Notes under the pieces: model-generated
What the model was told of the DNA's origin: nothing
Databases searched by the model: none
The model's input: only the letters and a program-made list of their open reading frames with translations
Assembly (NCBI GenBank): GCA_043228905.1
Contig: JBHGNT010000014.1
Span: 2,976,001 to 3,040,000 of the forward strand
Reading direction: 5' to 3'
DNA length: 64,000 nucleotides
Source of the DNA: Azolla caroliniana
Lineage: Eukaryota > Polypodiophyta
Position numbers and translations under genes: made by a program
Part shown: piece by piece, positions 21,416 through 33,465 of the stretch
Position numbering within the stretch: the first letter of the stretch is position 1
How the letters are laid out: each line of letters opens with the position of its first letter

Positions 21416-21499
21416 GTTGTTATAGTCCGGTTGCGCCAACTACGTTTGTGTACAAGCTTCTACATCTTATTCTTTTCAACGACATTCGCCAATAGCTGT

Positions 21500-22380
21500 C
21501 CAAATCTCAATTTGGAGAAGACAATCGGGCAAGTCCTCATTGAGGACATTCGGCGAAAATCGATGGGACTCACCCTCAATGAATCGGCAGAAGGCCACTA
21601 CTTGGTTGAGTCGATCGGACGAACCAGCCGGTCGAGAGAACAAGCCGAAAGAACCAATCAAAACACTAGTCGATCGAGAAGAAGGGAAGATCGACAACGG
21701 TCAAAGTTGAGGAATAGTTGATCATTTGATTCTGCACTCATTGTAGAAAGGCTAGTGACAAAGTTTCTAACTACTAGTTGATAAAAAAAAGGAGAGTGGA
21801 CGGTGATTCGAAGGGAATCCCAGACAGTCTGACTCAGACCATGCTCGAATCGGCAACCAATACAATGTTGCTGAATCCCGGTCGAGAGAAATCCTCTCCC
21901 TGGAAGATTCGTTGACCGATGAAGTCTTATACAATGCGCAAAACATGCAAACATGGTTGTTGGACTCCGGCGCCGCATTTCATGTGACCCCCAACATCAA
22001 ATGGTTTTCGAACTATTCGGTCAGAGCCAACGACACATTTCGACTAGGCAACGAGCAGGAGTGCATAATCACAAGGATCGGCGAGGTCCCCATCCAATTG
22101 TCGAATGACAATACTATCACCTTGCACTGATTCCGGCACATACCCGAGCTAAGAAGGAGTCTAGTCTCCATTGGCATGTTAGCCGAAGCCAGGTACCGAA
22201 TGACTCTTAGTGAATCATCATGGACGATCGACCGAGGGAATATGAAAATCGGTTGCGGATACAAGCACAACAACTTATATCTGTTGATGGGGCCGTGAAC
22301 GTAGTCGATTCATCAGAATCAAAGTTATGGCATGGCCAACTTGGCCATATGACGTAAGCCAGATTGGACCATGTTAAGCG
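21500..22380 (+). pseudogene. Copia gag tail-protease-integrase fragment
   Basis: 21500-21720 reads a Copia gag C-terminus rich in SRSR motifs (IRRKSMGLTLNES). 21950-22260 reads the protease (WLLDSGAAFHVTPNIKWF, IPELRRSLVSIG) with a TGA at about 22128. 22325-22355 starts the integrase (LWHGQLGHMT). Then homology stops. It has the same orientation as the plus-strand Copia fragment at 12 kb but is a different piece. Confidence 0.65.
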
Positions 22381-22439
22381 CTTGGATCGCACCACAATCG
22401 GTCATGAAGAAGAGTGCATCAACAAGGACATAGTACGGC

Positions 22440-22824
22440 TAAGGGAACTTTGAAGAGGAAATGACAAGAGGAAAAAGAGGTAATGGGCAGCCAAGTGTGA
22501 AAGAGGCATACTCTAAATGTAAATGGGTGAAAGCATGCAAGTGGAAACAATTAGCTATGTCCTTGACATAGCTAATTAGATATGCAAAAAGCTACCATTG
22601 ATAAATAGTCATTTTTGCAAAAAGCTACCATTGATAAATTAGCTATGTAAAAAGCTACCATTGAAAATAGTAGAGATTTTTAATTATATAAATGAGCACC
22701 ATAAATGTGCAACATAAATTATATACCGAATTCCTAGGTCCATTATACATGATCCTTTGCCACATCGCATGGGCCATCTCTGGTTGAGTATTCTGGCTTA
22801 GATTACTACCACTATTGCTAAACC
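22440..22824. other. A/T-rich interval without recognised content
   Basis: Contains a short local duplication (GCAAAAAGCTACCATTGATAAAT occurs twice near 22580-22645). No gene, LTR end or tRNA-like box is seen. Confidence 0.4.
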
Positions 22825-23128
22825 CTATTGAGTCCACTCCTCCATTGCTGCCATTCTACACTCAGTTACCGACATTGTGTGGCCCAAGTATCATCTGCCA
22901 CTGTTCGATCTGACGGAGTTCACTCCTCCATTGACACCATTCTACACTCACATGCCGCCACTGTTCAGTCCAAGCATCATCTGCCAAATTCACTCCTCCG
23001 TTGCCGCCACTCTACACTCACTTGTTGCTACTGTGAAGGTCGTATATTGTTGCCACTTTTCAATCTAACGAAGTTAACTCCTTCTCCACTACTACCATTC
23101 TACTCTTAGTTGCTGTCACTGTGCATTC
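22825..23128 (+). repeat. Proline-rich minisatellite, left part
   Basis: Imperfect units of roughly 80-90 bp built from GAGTTCACTCCTCCATTG, CCATTCTACACTCAGTTG and similar phrases. Read in frame they give decayed FTPPLPPFYTQLPPLFG-like repeats, so the array may be the remains of a proline-rich coding repeat. It continues at 23828 after a solo LTR. Confidence 0.7.
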
Positions 23129-23827
23129 TGACAAGAACTACACGCTCCCTTTGAACAACGCTCGGCCACAACCGAGCCTAGAATAAAGCATAGAAAACAG
23201 GGAATGAAACACAACACGATAGAGAGAAGAGTACACAGGATGTTTACGTGGAAAACCCAAAATCGGGAAAAAACCACGACAGCCCATAGACCGCAAACTA
23301 TCACTATGTCAGAATGTACAATAAGAAAGCACCGAGGCCACAACCTCGAGCTTGCTATCTTCGCCATAGGCAGCAGTTACAATCAGAGGCAACGACCTCT
23401 TCCTCTCTCTCACTCTCTCTGTACACAGTTGCGCACTCTAATCTTGCGCCAACAAGAATGACAACAACTCTCTCGCACTGTCTCATACAAAAAGTTTGCC
23501 CTAAGTCATATTTATACTAATATGACTTTTCGGCTATTTACAAATATAGCCACGATGGACTCTCAGAAACATATTTACGAATATGTCTCTTCATCCGGTG
23601 AGCACTCACCGGGCCTGCATCATCCGGCACTTGCCGGGTACTCGTCATCCGGTTCTCACCAGGTCTTCCGTTTCCAGGTACTCCTCATCCGGTTCTCACC
23701 AGGTCTGCAACATCCAGCTCTCCGTAGCCAGGTACTCGTCATCCGGTTCTCATCGGGTCTTCCGTAGCTGGGTATTCCTCATCCGGTTTCTTTTGACTTC
23801 CCATCCGGAGGGACCTATTTCCTAACA
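23129..23827 (-). repeat. Solo Copia-type LTR with CATTC target duplication
   Basis: 699 bp, TGACAAG...CCTAACA, with perfect CATTC repeats at 23124-23128 and 23828-23832. Same family as 13634-14929 (shared CTCGGCCACAACCGAG, TTTGCCCTAAGTCATATTTATAC and CATCCGGAGGGACC) but without the long minisatellite expansion. Removing it rejoins the minisatellite phrase GTGCATTCCAAGCATCAT. Confidence 0.85.
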
Positions 23828-24530
23828 CATTCCAAGCATCATTTGCCACTGGTCGATCTGATGGAGTTCACTCCTCCATTGCCATCATTCTACACTCAGT
23901 TGCTGTTATTGTTCGGTCCTGGATTGCTTCCACTTTTCGATTTGACAGAGTCCACTCATCCATTGCCATCATTCTACACTTAGTTGTCGCTATAGTTTAG
24001 TCATGTATTGCTGTCACTTTTCGATCTGATGGAGTTCACTCCTTCTCCACTGTCGCCATTGTACTCTTAGTTGTCGTCACTGTGCATTCCAAGCATCATC
24101 TGCCACTATTCGATCTGATGGAGTTCACTCCTTCATTGCCATCATTCTACACTCAGTTTCCGCTTCTGTTCGGTCATGGATTGTTGCCACTTTTCGATTT
24201 GACAGAGTTCACTCATCCATTGCCATCATTCTACACTCAGTTGATGCTACCACTTTTCGATTCAAGGGAGTTCACTCCTTCTCCATTGCTGCCATTCTGT
24301 ACTCTCAATTGTCGTCATTGTGCGTTCCAAGCATCATCTGCCACTGGTCGATTCGACGGAATTCACTCCATTGCCATCATTCTACACTCAGTTGCCGCCC
24401 TTGTTCGGTCCTAGATTGCCAAAACTATTCGATCAAACGGAGTTCACTCCTCCACTACCGCCATTCTACACTCAGTTGCCGCCACTATTCGGCCCTGGAT
24501 TACCACCATTGTTTGGTCCTAGATTTTAAT
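23828..24530 (+). repeat. Proline-rich minisatellite, right part
   Basis: Continuation of 22825-23128. The phrase GTGCRTTCCAAGCATCATCT recurs at 24082 and 24320 (238 bp apart), showing a higher-order period. The last units read LPPFYTQLPPLFGPGLPPLF and end at a TAA near 24528. Confidence 0.7.
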
Positions 24531-24659
24531 AACTATTTTGTCTATTGATTATCTTGTGTATTGTTGTGTATAATCTTGTGTATTGCGGAATATTTTTGTG
24601 TATTGTTGTTGCCCATAGCCATCTTTAATACGTGTCTTTTTTTCGGGAAAATTAGGGTT

Positions 24660-27600
24660 TAAACCCGTCAAGCCAAATGGAAGGGGAAGGAGGGTGTTTA
24701 GAATTGCCCCTCAATGATCATGAGGATAGGGATGACGCTATCAGACACAACAAGGGATACGAAAGTATTGCGCAGAAAAAGAAGAAGAAAACATTGTCAA
24801 TTGTTGAAGGATACGAAAGCCAAACTCTCTAAAGGTAAAGATAATATTGGTTGCGATATAGGTCTAAATATCACTGAGAATGGAAGTAACGAGACTACTA
24901 TCATCGAGAGAAAGGTTGTAGACTATTTCAATGTTCAAACCAAGCACATCAACAATGAAGACAAGAAGGTAGTACTTTATGGAATATTAAATGATCCATC
25001 GATAAAGGAGTTAGTTGATTGTGATGGTGTTAATGCAAACATAACATTTGTACTACTAAATAATCTTCGTAATAGTTTCGTATCCATGAGTAGGTCAGAA
25101 GATGATCTTGTCTTAAAAAGGTCTAGTCTAATGATGTTAATAGTGATGTTGACGATATTAACATCAGTGTGCTATCTAAGGTCATTGGTGTTAGTAGAAA
25201 AAGTGTGTACAATACATTGAACCGGATAGTTTCCTCGGGTGAAGGAACTAGTTTGCTAAAGCTAACAACAAGATGTAAGCCAATGACACCCATAACATAA
25301 AAAAATCACAATATTTTTGGACTAATGAGAGTAGGGTTTCACCCAATAAGAAGGATTTATGCAGGAAACGTGTTGGAAGGAGTCAATACGAGGAGCATCC
25401 CATTCATCTTCTTGATGTACCTCAGGTATTTACATTTATCTCAACATTTGTTTTGACTTTTGAGCTTAGTTAGTTAGTTTATTAGCTACCTCTGAATATG
25501 ACCATACCAGAATAGCTAATTACCTACCTCAGAATATGACCATAGCTAACTAGCTACGAGTAATAGCAAATTAGCTACCCGAATAGCTAATTAGCTCCCT
25601 CAGAATATGACCATAGCTAACTAGCTACCAGAATAGTTAATTAGCTACCTCAGAATATGATCATAGTTGCTAACTAACTACTAGTAATAGCTTAATAGCG
25701 ATTGCCAATAGCTAATTTAGCTATTACTTGCTAATTCGCTACCAGAACAGTTAATTAGCTACCTAAGAATATAAAACATAGTTATTTAGCTACCAGAATA
25801 GCTAATTAGCTACCAATCATAGTTATTTAGCTACCACAATAGCTAATTAGTACCAGACTAGCTAATTAGCTGCTTATGAGTATAGCTAATTAGCTGCTTA
25901 TGGCTATAGCTAATTAGCTACCAGAATAGCTAATCCCCTACTAGAATAACTAATTAGCTACCTAAGAATATGAGCATAGTTATTTAGCTACCAGAAGAGC
26001 TAATAAACTATGTATGAGTATAGCTAATTAGCTACCAGAATAGCTAACTAGCTATTCCTAATAGCTAATTTAATTATTACCAATTAATTAGCTACCAAAA
26101 TAGCTAATTAGCTACCAATCATAGCAAATTAGCTAGCACTCACAACTAATTAGCTACCGGAATAGCTAATTAGCTGCCTCTAACTATAGCTATTTAGCTA
26201 CTTAAGAATATGAGCATAGCTATTTAGCTACTTAAGAATATTCTAGTATCTAATTAGCTAGTCATACACTAGCTAATTAGCTATTTTGGTAGCTAAATAG
26301 CTACCATATTAGCTAATTTAGCTATTACCAGCTAATTAGTTGTTAGGATAGCTAATTAGCTACCAAAATAGCTAATTAGCTACCTATGATTATAGCTAAT
26401 TAGTACTAGAATAGCTAACTAACTATTCCCAATAGCTAATTAGTTATTACCAGCTATTTAGCTGCCAGGATAGCTAATTAACAACCAAAATCGCTATTAG
26501 CTGCCTATGACTATAGCTAATTAGCTACAAGATTAGCTAACTAGCTATTCCCAATAGCTAATTTAGTTATTACCAACTAATTAGCTACTAGGATAGCTAA
26601 TTAGTTGCTATAACAAGTTTGGAGCATAGCTAATCAGTTAATCAGTATGTCCATTTTATTACACATGTCGATTTATTTATTAGGTTCAGGCGAATGCATC
26701 CAAATATCAAAGTTCAACTACGAACATTCGAGTCTCTTAAGCCACACTTTCTGAGACGCTTGAAGGATCGCTACACATGTTGTTGCATTTACCATGTACA
26801 AATGGGTTTTCTCAAGGACTTTGTTAATCTACTACGTCACCATAGTGCCTTCCTAACTAATGCAGTTTGCACTTGTGAGTGCCCAATTTGTCGATCGAGC
26901 CCGCAAGAGCATTGTAAATCATCTGAGCATGTTATCTCTTCCATGAGTTGTCTTTTAGATTCAGTATTGCATTCGAGAGAAACTGAGGCTATCTTCCATT
27001 ATCATAAATGTGTCATGGATTTATGTCAAGATTGTGGCCCTAGTAGATTTAGGTGGTGTCCAAATAAATTGAGTAGTGAAATATTAATCTTTGTCAAGTT
27101 ATTTGAGTCAGTTGACACCAATTTCGAAGGAAAGGTGTGTAAAAGAAAGGATCTAGTTAGGAAGTCACTTAAACCATGGGATTTGGTGTCTCTATTTGTA
27201 GTATCTCTAGGAAAGTTCATTAAACACAACTTCATTTATTCATGGCAAGACCATCAGTTTAAGACTTGCATATTTGATTTTCCAAATAATGTAGTAGTCT
27301 CAGTAGTAGATTTCGCAGAGAATTATACTTTTAAGCAACATAATGAAATTCAATCTATGCATTGGTGTTCAATGCAGGTAACCATTTTTGTGCACATAAC
27401 ATATTTTTGAGTTTCATGTGATGTTAAAAAAGTAATTCATTTTTTTATTTCTCATGATAAGAAGCATGATACCTTGTTCGTCAAACATTGTTTTAACTTA
27501 CATTGGCAATGGTTATTAGCTAAATGTTTGGAGCTTACTCAACATTGGGTCTGTTTCTCCATTTTATTTTGTGGGGAGGTATCTTGCTATAACATGTTTG

Positions 27601-28428
27601 GAGATGAGATGGAATTTTTTTGGGTCTGCCCATGGTAAACGTGAACATGATGGTGTAGGTGTTGTTATAAAGCGGGCACTTACCCATGAACAACTAAAGG
27701 TAGATGGTGTGCAAATGAATTGTGCAACACATGTTGTTGAATTTTTAAGAGCTAATATGTCAATGAGTGCAACTGGTGTTTATTCCTCGTAGGTCCGAGA
27801 TATCAAACGTGAATTTTCGCAAGTAAATAGGGAGAAGACTTGGGAGTGCCAAGAAAATCCCGAATTGTGATCTCTCCATGCTGTTCGCGGTTAGAGAATT
27901 AACTTGTTTTTGCTTCCATTGTGTGCAAGGAGATTGGAGGTATTGTTTAAACAAAGCATATATTTAGAATTGGGAGTATCATACATTGAACGATAAGGAA
28001 GCAGTTGATGGAGAAATAGAAAGGAATGTTGACTTCACATATCAAGGACATGGAGATACTCTGAGTGATGTCTTAAATGTTGGGGATAATTTCGCTGTAA
28101 ATGCAGAAGAAGGTAACTCAAAGGGTGCAGATTTCTATATATTGAAGTGCACGGTTAGTAAACAGTGTGCAACGCAAAATATATTAGATGCTTGGGAAAT
28201 GTTGTATCTATCGGGACATTCTACATCGAAGGTATTTTTTATGCAAGACTAGATGAGTATGATTATGTGTATAGGCTATTAGAAGACAGACCAATGACGT
28301 ACATGTACTCTCATTTGGTCAGGTGCATCAATGTCCCAATGTCGCAATACAATAGCTGCTCAGGTTTATACACAGTTAGTGCTAACGTGTATGAATGTGT
28401 TTACAATAGTATGCCATGGAATTTGTAG
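24660..28428 (+). pseudogene. Decayed DDE-transposase-like gene with a repeat-filled intron
   Basis: Pieces of one protein are spread over several frames. 24880-25430 includes LSKVIGVSRKSVYNTLNR (helix-turn-helix-like) and RVSPNKKDLCRKRVGRSQYE. 26694-27378 has HPNIKVQLRTFESLKPHFLR, many Cys/His, and VVDFAENYTFKQHNEIQS. 27580-27790 has FFGSAHGKREHDGVGVVIKR. 28000-28428 is a C-terminal block. I know this combination from multicopy, transposase-like proteins of plants, algae and animals, in which DFxENY and HGKxxxDGVG are conserved, but I cannot name the family. Splice-like junctions follow the exon ends at 25437 and 27378. Frameshifts and a TAG at 27790 make it non-functional. Confidence 0.5.
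25440..26650. repeat. TAGCTAATTAGCTA palindromic low-complexity array
   Basis: About 1.2 kb of irregular repeats of TAGCTAATTAGCTA, a perfect palindrome, alternating with CCAGAATAGC, CTATTCCCAA and similar linkers. No fixed period is visible. It sits between two coding blocks, after a GT donor-like CAGGTATTT and before an acceptor-like TTATTAG, so it is probably an expanded intron. Confidence 0.85.
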
Positions 28429-28439
28429 CTACAAGTAGC

Positions 28440-28800
28440 AATTACCAGTTTTCTTGTAAAACAAACAAAGCACGTGTATTGCAAATAAATAGTTTAATGG
28501 ACCTGCTTGGGAGTTTTTTTTTTGATATACAGTCTACTTTTTGTGCTTCTTTCTCAATAAAATTGTGTGTCTTTTTTATATACAGTCTTCTTTCTGTTCT
28601 TCTTTCTTAAAAACCAGTTTAATTATATCGTTTAGGGTTCTTCTTTCTAATATATAGATTTACTCAAGTGAACCATGTACAAGTTAAAAAGCACTATCAT
28701 GAAATCAACAATCCTGAACACTCTTAAAATTACAGAGTAGATAAGTAACTCAAAACAAGCAATTTAATCCTTCATTGATTAATTTGTCATCAAATTATAT
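28440..28800. other. A/T-rich spacer
   Basis: No gene or repeat family was recognised between the 3' ends of the two converging pseudogenes. Confidence 0.4.
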
Positions 28801-28804
28801 ATAT

Positions 28805-29308
28805 TTATAACATCCCATTGGCAATGTCTTCAAATCCCCTATAAACCGCTAAGCTCTTGCTGGTAAGTGGAACTTCTCTACATATATGATCTACATACTG
28901 AGCTTGGTATGGAGTCCACAACCATGCAATTAGTTGGCAGCTCAATTTTTTCACCAAGTAGTGTTCATGCATTTCCTTGGGTAGAATGAGACAGCATGTG
29001 CGAATGTTGAAGTAATGCTGGAAATGTTCTATATCCAGAATCAATGTATTGTCGACATTATAATCTGGCCAAGTAGCCCAAAAATCAGAAAGTCTTTTGA
29101 ATCTTGCAACATCCTTCTGCTCACATTTCTCTCGTGCCCACTGACCCATGAAATGGAATCTTTCTACACACTTTCACACATCTGTACTTGGTTTTTCACT
29201 CCAAATAAACAAATTAAACTATTGCACAACCCACTCTAGAAATTGATTTGCGTCCCTCCTTGGTGTCATATATCGCACACTCATCAGGACTTTATCAAGC
29301 TACAAGAT
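28805..29308 (-). pseudogene. FCP1/NIF-type HAD phosphatase-like gene, 3' part
   Basis: The minus strand reads LDKVLMSVRYM, then QFLEWVV-stop-FNLFIWSEKPS, then FKRLSDFWATWPDYNVDNTL and a C-terminal block ending at a TAA. The order (LxLDxVLx, FLEW, FxIWS, WxxNTLxLD) is that of the FCP1-homology/NIF domain found in plant HAD-type phosphatases. The second acidic motif, normally near NTLLLDDS, reads LILDIEH and the frame has amber codons, so it is dead. The 5' part continues across the Gypsy insertion at 33466. Family assignment is moderate. Confidence 0.42.
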
Positions 29309-29779
29309 TGTTAAGAGTCTATTACTAATCAATAGACCAAATCAAGTAAAAAGGAAGAAAATAGATTGGATAGAAGAACCCGTTCCACCCGACCACCCCC
29401 GAGCTATGATCTAGACATAGCCAACCTACCACCGACGTCCCATACCGCCGGATATTAGGATGACTAATACCTTGGAAGAGATAAACACGATCGTCGAGAC
29501 GAAAGCCTAGCCCGCACCACCGGTGTCTACGACAGCAGCCTTCCGACGTGATTCCTATGAGGGTAGCTAAGCCTCATATTTATACCTTTTCCTAGGCCCC
29601 TTGAATAGATGTGCCTTTCTGAAAGGCTCTCTATTCATTGGTTGTCTAAATCATGATAGTGCATGCACATATCATTCATTCTATCCAATCATTAGTCCCC
29701 TTTTTAATAATAGTGAACATACCCTTCACTAATGTAAATATTAGTGACCTACCCTCACCAACGTTATGTGTACATAACA
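29309..29779 (-). repeat. 3' LTR of the inverted-end Gypsy
   Basis: 471 bp, TGTTATGTAC...CTCTTAACA on the minus strand, with TATAAATATGAGG as TATA box near 29575-29590. Positions 29309-29600 are repeated in inverted orientation at 33174-33465. Confidence 0.8.
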
Positions 29780-29786
29780 TACTCCC

Positions 29787-31955
29787 CTACTTCAAAAGAT
29801 TGCACTCTTGCAATATAAAGTGAGGAAATTGTGCCTTAAGCGAATGCTCGCGTTCCCATGTGGCATCATCAATAGGTTTATCCATCCATTTGATCTTGAA
29901 TAGCCGAATCTCTTTAGAACGTAAACGTTTAGTACGAGAATCAAGAATTCGTTCAGGAACATGAGGTTTGTAAGAAAAATCCTCTAATGTTACAAGATCT
30001 TGGATTGTGATGGTGTTATCACCAGAGCCTAAAAATGGTTTTAAACGACTGACGTGAAAAACAGGATGAATACCAACGTTACGAGGTAAGGCAAGGTGAT
30101 AAGCAGATGACCCAACTCGCTTAAGGATTTCAAATGGGCCACAATATCGTGGGGCTAACTTAGCGCACTTGCCCGTAGATAATGACGTAGAATCAGTCGG
30201 GACACGCAAAAAAACTTTTTGACCAATAGTAAATGCACGAGGACGTCTATCCTGATCAGCATAAAATCGAGCACGATCTTGAGCTGTCTTGACATTTTCT
30301 TTGGCAATATGCAACATTTGGTTCATGTCTTGCAAAAAATTGCGTGTACTGTCTAATGTATCACGATGAATCGTGACATCAACTGGGGCACGTGGCTGAA
30401 AACCATACATCAACATAAAAGGACTATATCCAGTGGATGTATGTTTAGAGCTATTATAGGCAAATTCTAAGATAGGAAGGTATTGCTCCCACTTAGAAGG
30501 GGTTTTTGCTACATAAGCCCGAAGCATGTCCTCAATAATTTGATTAACTCGTTCAGTTTGTCCATCAGACTGAGGATGATCTGCGGAACTCATGCTCAAC
30601 GTAGTTTCTAGTTTCTTAAAGACCTGAGTCCAAAAGTCACTAGTAAACTTGGAATCTCGATCACTAACAATATCCATCGGTAATCCATAAAAACGAAATA
30701 ACTCATCAACAAATTGATAAGCCAACTGTTGAGCGGTTACCGTGGTTTTTGTAGGAATAAATCTAGCTAATTTTGTTAGCCTGTCAACGACAACCCATAT
30801 GGCATCATGACCCCTCTGTGTACGAGGTAAACTAACAATAAAATCCATCGAGATACTTTCCCATTTATTGTTGGGAATATCTAAGGGATGTAAAAGACCA
30901 GCAGCTTTAAGTCGTTCTGACTTATTAATCTGACATTGTAAGCATTGAGTTACGTATTTATGCACGTCAGAGTGCATCTTAGGCCAGAAAAAAGTACACG
31001 AGATGAGAACGAGTGTGCGTTGTATTCCAGGATGACCAGCAGATGGTGCATCATGACATTCATGAAAAATTTTCTGTTTAACATTTGGTAAATCTGGAAC
31101 ACAGACCTTTCCACTACGGTAGAGCAAACCGTTTGTAATGTGAAAGGTTGCCTTCGAGGGTAGGGTGCTAGTATCGGCATCTAAACCAGATTTGGCTTTC
31201 GTCCAGTATTTTGAGAAATAACTGTCATCAAGGTATTTCCCTCGAAGGTGATCTAAAAGATCAGATTTTATTTCCGTGAAGCTAAGCATGTTAACTTCTT
31301 TAATGCGACTAAGAGCATCAGCAACGGTGTTCATAGAACCCTTGCGATATCGTATGGAAAAATCAAAATCTTGCATAAGGTCAGCCCAACGGCCTTTACG
31401 ACCAACAAGATCGGGCTGGTCACAAAAATACTTTAATGATTGATGGTCTGTTGTAACCACAAATTTATTTCCATAGAGATAGTGCCTCCATGTTTTAAGT
31501 GCGTGTATCACCGCAAACAACTCTTTCTCTTGAACCGAATACCGAGATTGAGCAGCATCAAGCTTCTTACTTTCAAAAGCAATAGGGTGACCACCTTGAT
31601 AAAGAACGGCACCAATAGCATAATCACTAGCATCGGTTTCAATTGAGAAAGGCTTAGAAGGGTCTGGTAATAGAAGAGTGGGAGCCTGACACACATGCTC
31701 CTTGAGTGTCTCAAATGATTTGTCAAGTTGTTCATTCCATGAAATTGGTTTGACAGACTTACGTGGATGACCTTTTAAAAGGTCAGTTAATGGCGTAGTC
31801 AATTTGGAATAGTTACGAATTGATTTTCGTAAAAATCCAACAAACCCTAAGAATGATCTAAGTTCACGAATATTATGAGGAATGGGCCAAAGTTTAACCT
31901 TTTCAATACGAGAAGGTTCAATTTCAACGCCATTTTCTGTAATTAAATGACCTAG
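29787..31955 (-). pseudogene. Gypsy RNase H-integrase-chromodomain
   Basis: A 671-codon open stretch (29787-31802) preceded by the RT tail in the same frame after a TAA at 31956-31958. RNase H: TDASDYAIGAVLYQGG, TDHQSLKYF. Integrase: zinc-binding block HECHDAPSAGHPG ... CLQCQ, catalytic D, D and E in SMDFIVSLP, VSDRDSKFTS and TERVNQII. The end is a chromodomain-like block (VPERILDSRTKRLRSKEIRL, KWMDKPIDDATWERE) that places it among chromoviruses. These domains look functional; inactivation comes from the upstream breaks. Confidence 0.85.
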
Positions 31956-33172
31956 TTACACAATAGATTTTTGGAAGAAGTCACATTTTGAATGTTTTGC
32001 ATAGAAAGAGTTGTCACGCAACTTTCGCAAAACAAATCGAACATGTTGAACATGATCTTGCAAGGTACGGCTATATATCAAAATATCATCCAAGAAGACG
32101 ACAACAAAATCACCGAGTTGATCTCGGAAAACATCATTCATCGCTTGTTGGAATGTGGCTGGAGCATTAGTCAACCCAAACGGCATGACTAAAAACTCAT
32201 AATGGCCATAGCGCGTACGAAAAGCGGTTTTAGGAATATCATCCTCAGCGATGCGAATCTGATGATAACCAGTTCGTAAGTCAATTTTCGTAAAATATCG
32301 AGCCCCGTGCAAACGATCAATCAAATCATCGGCACGAGGTAATGGATATGCATTCTTAATTGTCATTTTATTCAAACGGCGATAATTGATACACATTCGC
32401 CACGAACCTTCTTCTTGACTAATAGAACTGGCGCACCCCAAGGTGATTTACTATACCTAATGTGGCCCATACTCAAGTATTCCTTAAGTTGTTTAGCAAT
32501 CTCATCCTCTTCTAATCGACTAAGTCGGTAAGGTGGAATGCTCACAGGAGTAGCCCCAGGGATGAGTTCAATTTGATGGTCCACATTACGTTTAGGTGGT
32601 AAAGTAAGCGGCAATTCAGTAGGAAACACATCTTGAAAATCCTCTAAAATAGAGTCGAGTAATCGTTGCTCAAAATGTGGTAATTGTGTGGCGTCAATAT
32701 TAAAATAATAAAATTGAACCGCAGGATCAATTACACACGAATAAATTAATGAACTAGAATACTCACTTAAAGATTTAGAAGACACAAGTGAATGAGAAGG
32801 AAGTTTGGAACATTGAATAAAATGTTTACAATTATTAAGTTCAAATGTGATTGAGTGATTAACCCAATCAATGGACAAAGAAGGGTTTTTATTAAAAACC
32901 AAGGATATCCTAAAATGACATCTGCGGATTGTAATTTCATAACATGAAAGTCAAGCTTCTCCAAATAAGTATCTATTTGAATTGGCAGTTGACAAACAAT
33001 GCCACTGATGTATTGAACGTTTCCATTTGCCATGTGAACTTGATAGATATGATCACTTGCGTTTATGTGGAGCTCCATTTGCTACACAAAGTGATCATTA
33101 AGAAAATTGTGAGAACTACCGGAATCAAACAAGAAATGTGCTTGTGTTCCATTGATATATCCGACTACTCGG
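31956..33172 (-). pseudogene. Gypsy protease and reverse transcriptase
   Basis: Protease at about 32880-33160 with active site FLFDSGSSHNFLND and ADVILGYPWF. RT at 31956-32700 with [37 protein letters not shown] and the catalytic [10 protein letters not shown] frameshift lies near 32400 and a TAA (where Tyr is expected in VxYLGH) at 31956. The 5' coding part (gag) is replaced by the inverted LTR piece. Confidence 0.75.
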
Positions 33173-33173
33173 A

Positions 33174-33465
33174 GGGGCCTAGGAAAAGGTATAAATATGA
33201 GGCTTAGCTACCCTCATAGGAATCACGTCGGAAGGCTGCTGTCGTAGACACCGGTGGTGCGGGCTAGGCTTTCGTCTTGACGATCGTGTTTATCTCTTCC
33301 AAGGTATTAGTCATCCTAATATCCGGCGGTATGGGACGTCGGTGGTAGGTTGGCTATGTCTAGATCATAGCTCGGGGGTGGTCGGGTGGAACGGGTTCTT
33401 CTATCCAATCTATTTTCTTCCTTTTTACTTGATTTGGTCTATTGATTAGTAATAGACTCTTAACA
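33174..33465 (+). repeat. Inverted partial LTR forming the right end
   Basis: Reverse complement of 29309-29600, including the TATA box and the terminal TCTTAACA. It joins directly to the protease coding sequence at 33172. It carries the TATA box but only a short stretch of U3. Confidence 0.85.

Larger units (their letters stand above)
29309..33465 (-). mobile_element. Chromovirus-type Gypsy with inverted outer ends
   Basis: The left end is a full 471-bp LTR (29309-29779) in minus orientation, preceded by a purine tract (AAGTAGGGGAG). Protease, RT, RNase H, integrase and chromodomain follow on the minus strand. The right end (33174-33465) is a 292-bp copy of the LTR's 3' part in the opposite orientation, so both outer ends are U5 ends. 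Both are flanked by AAGAT (29304-29308 and 33466-33470). Gag and the normal 5' LTR are missing. The two arms differ at about one base. Confidence 0.8.
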
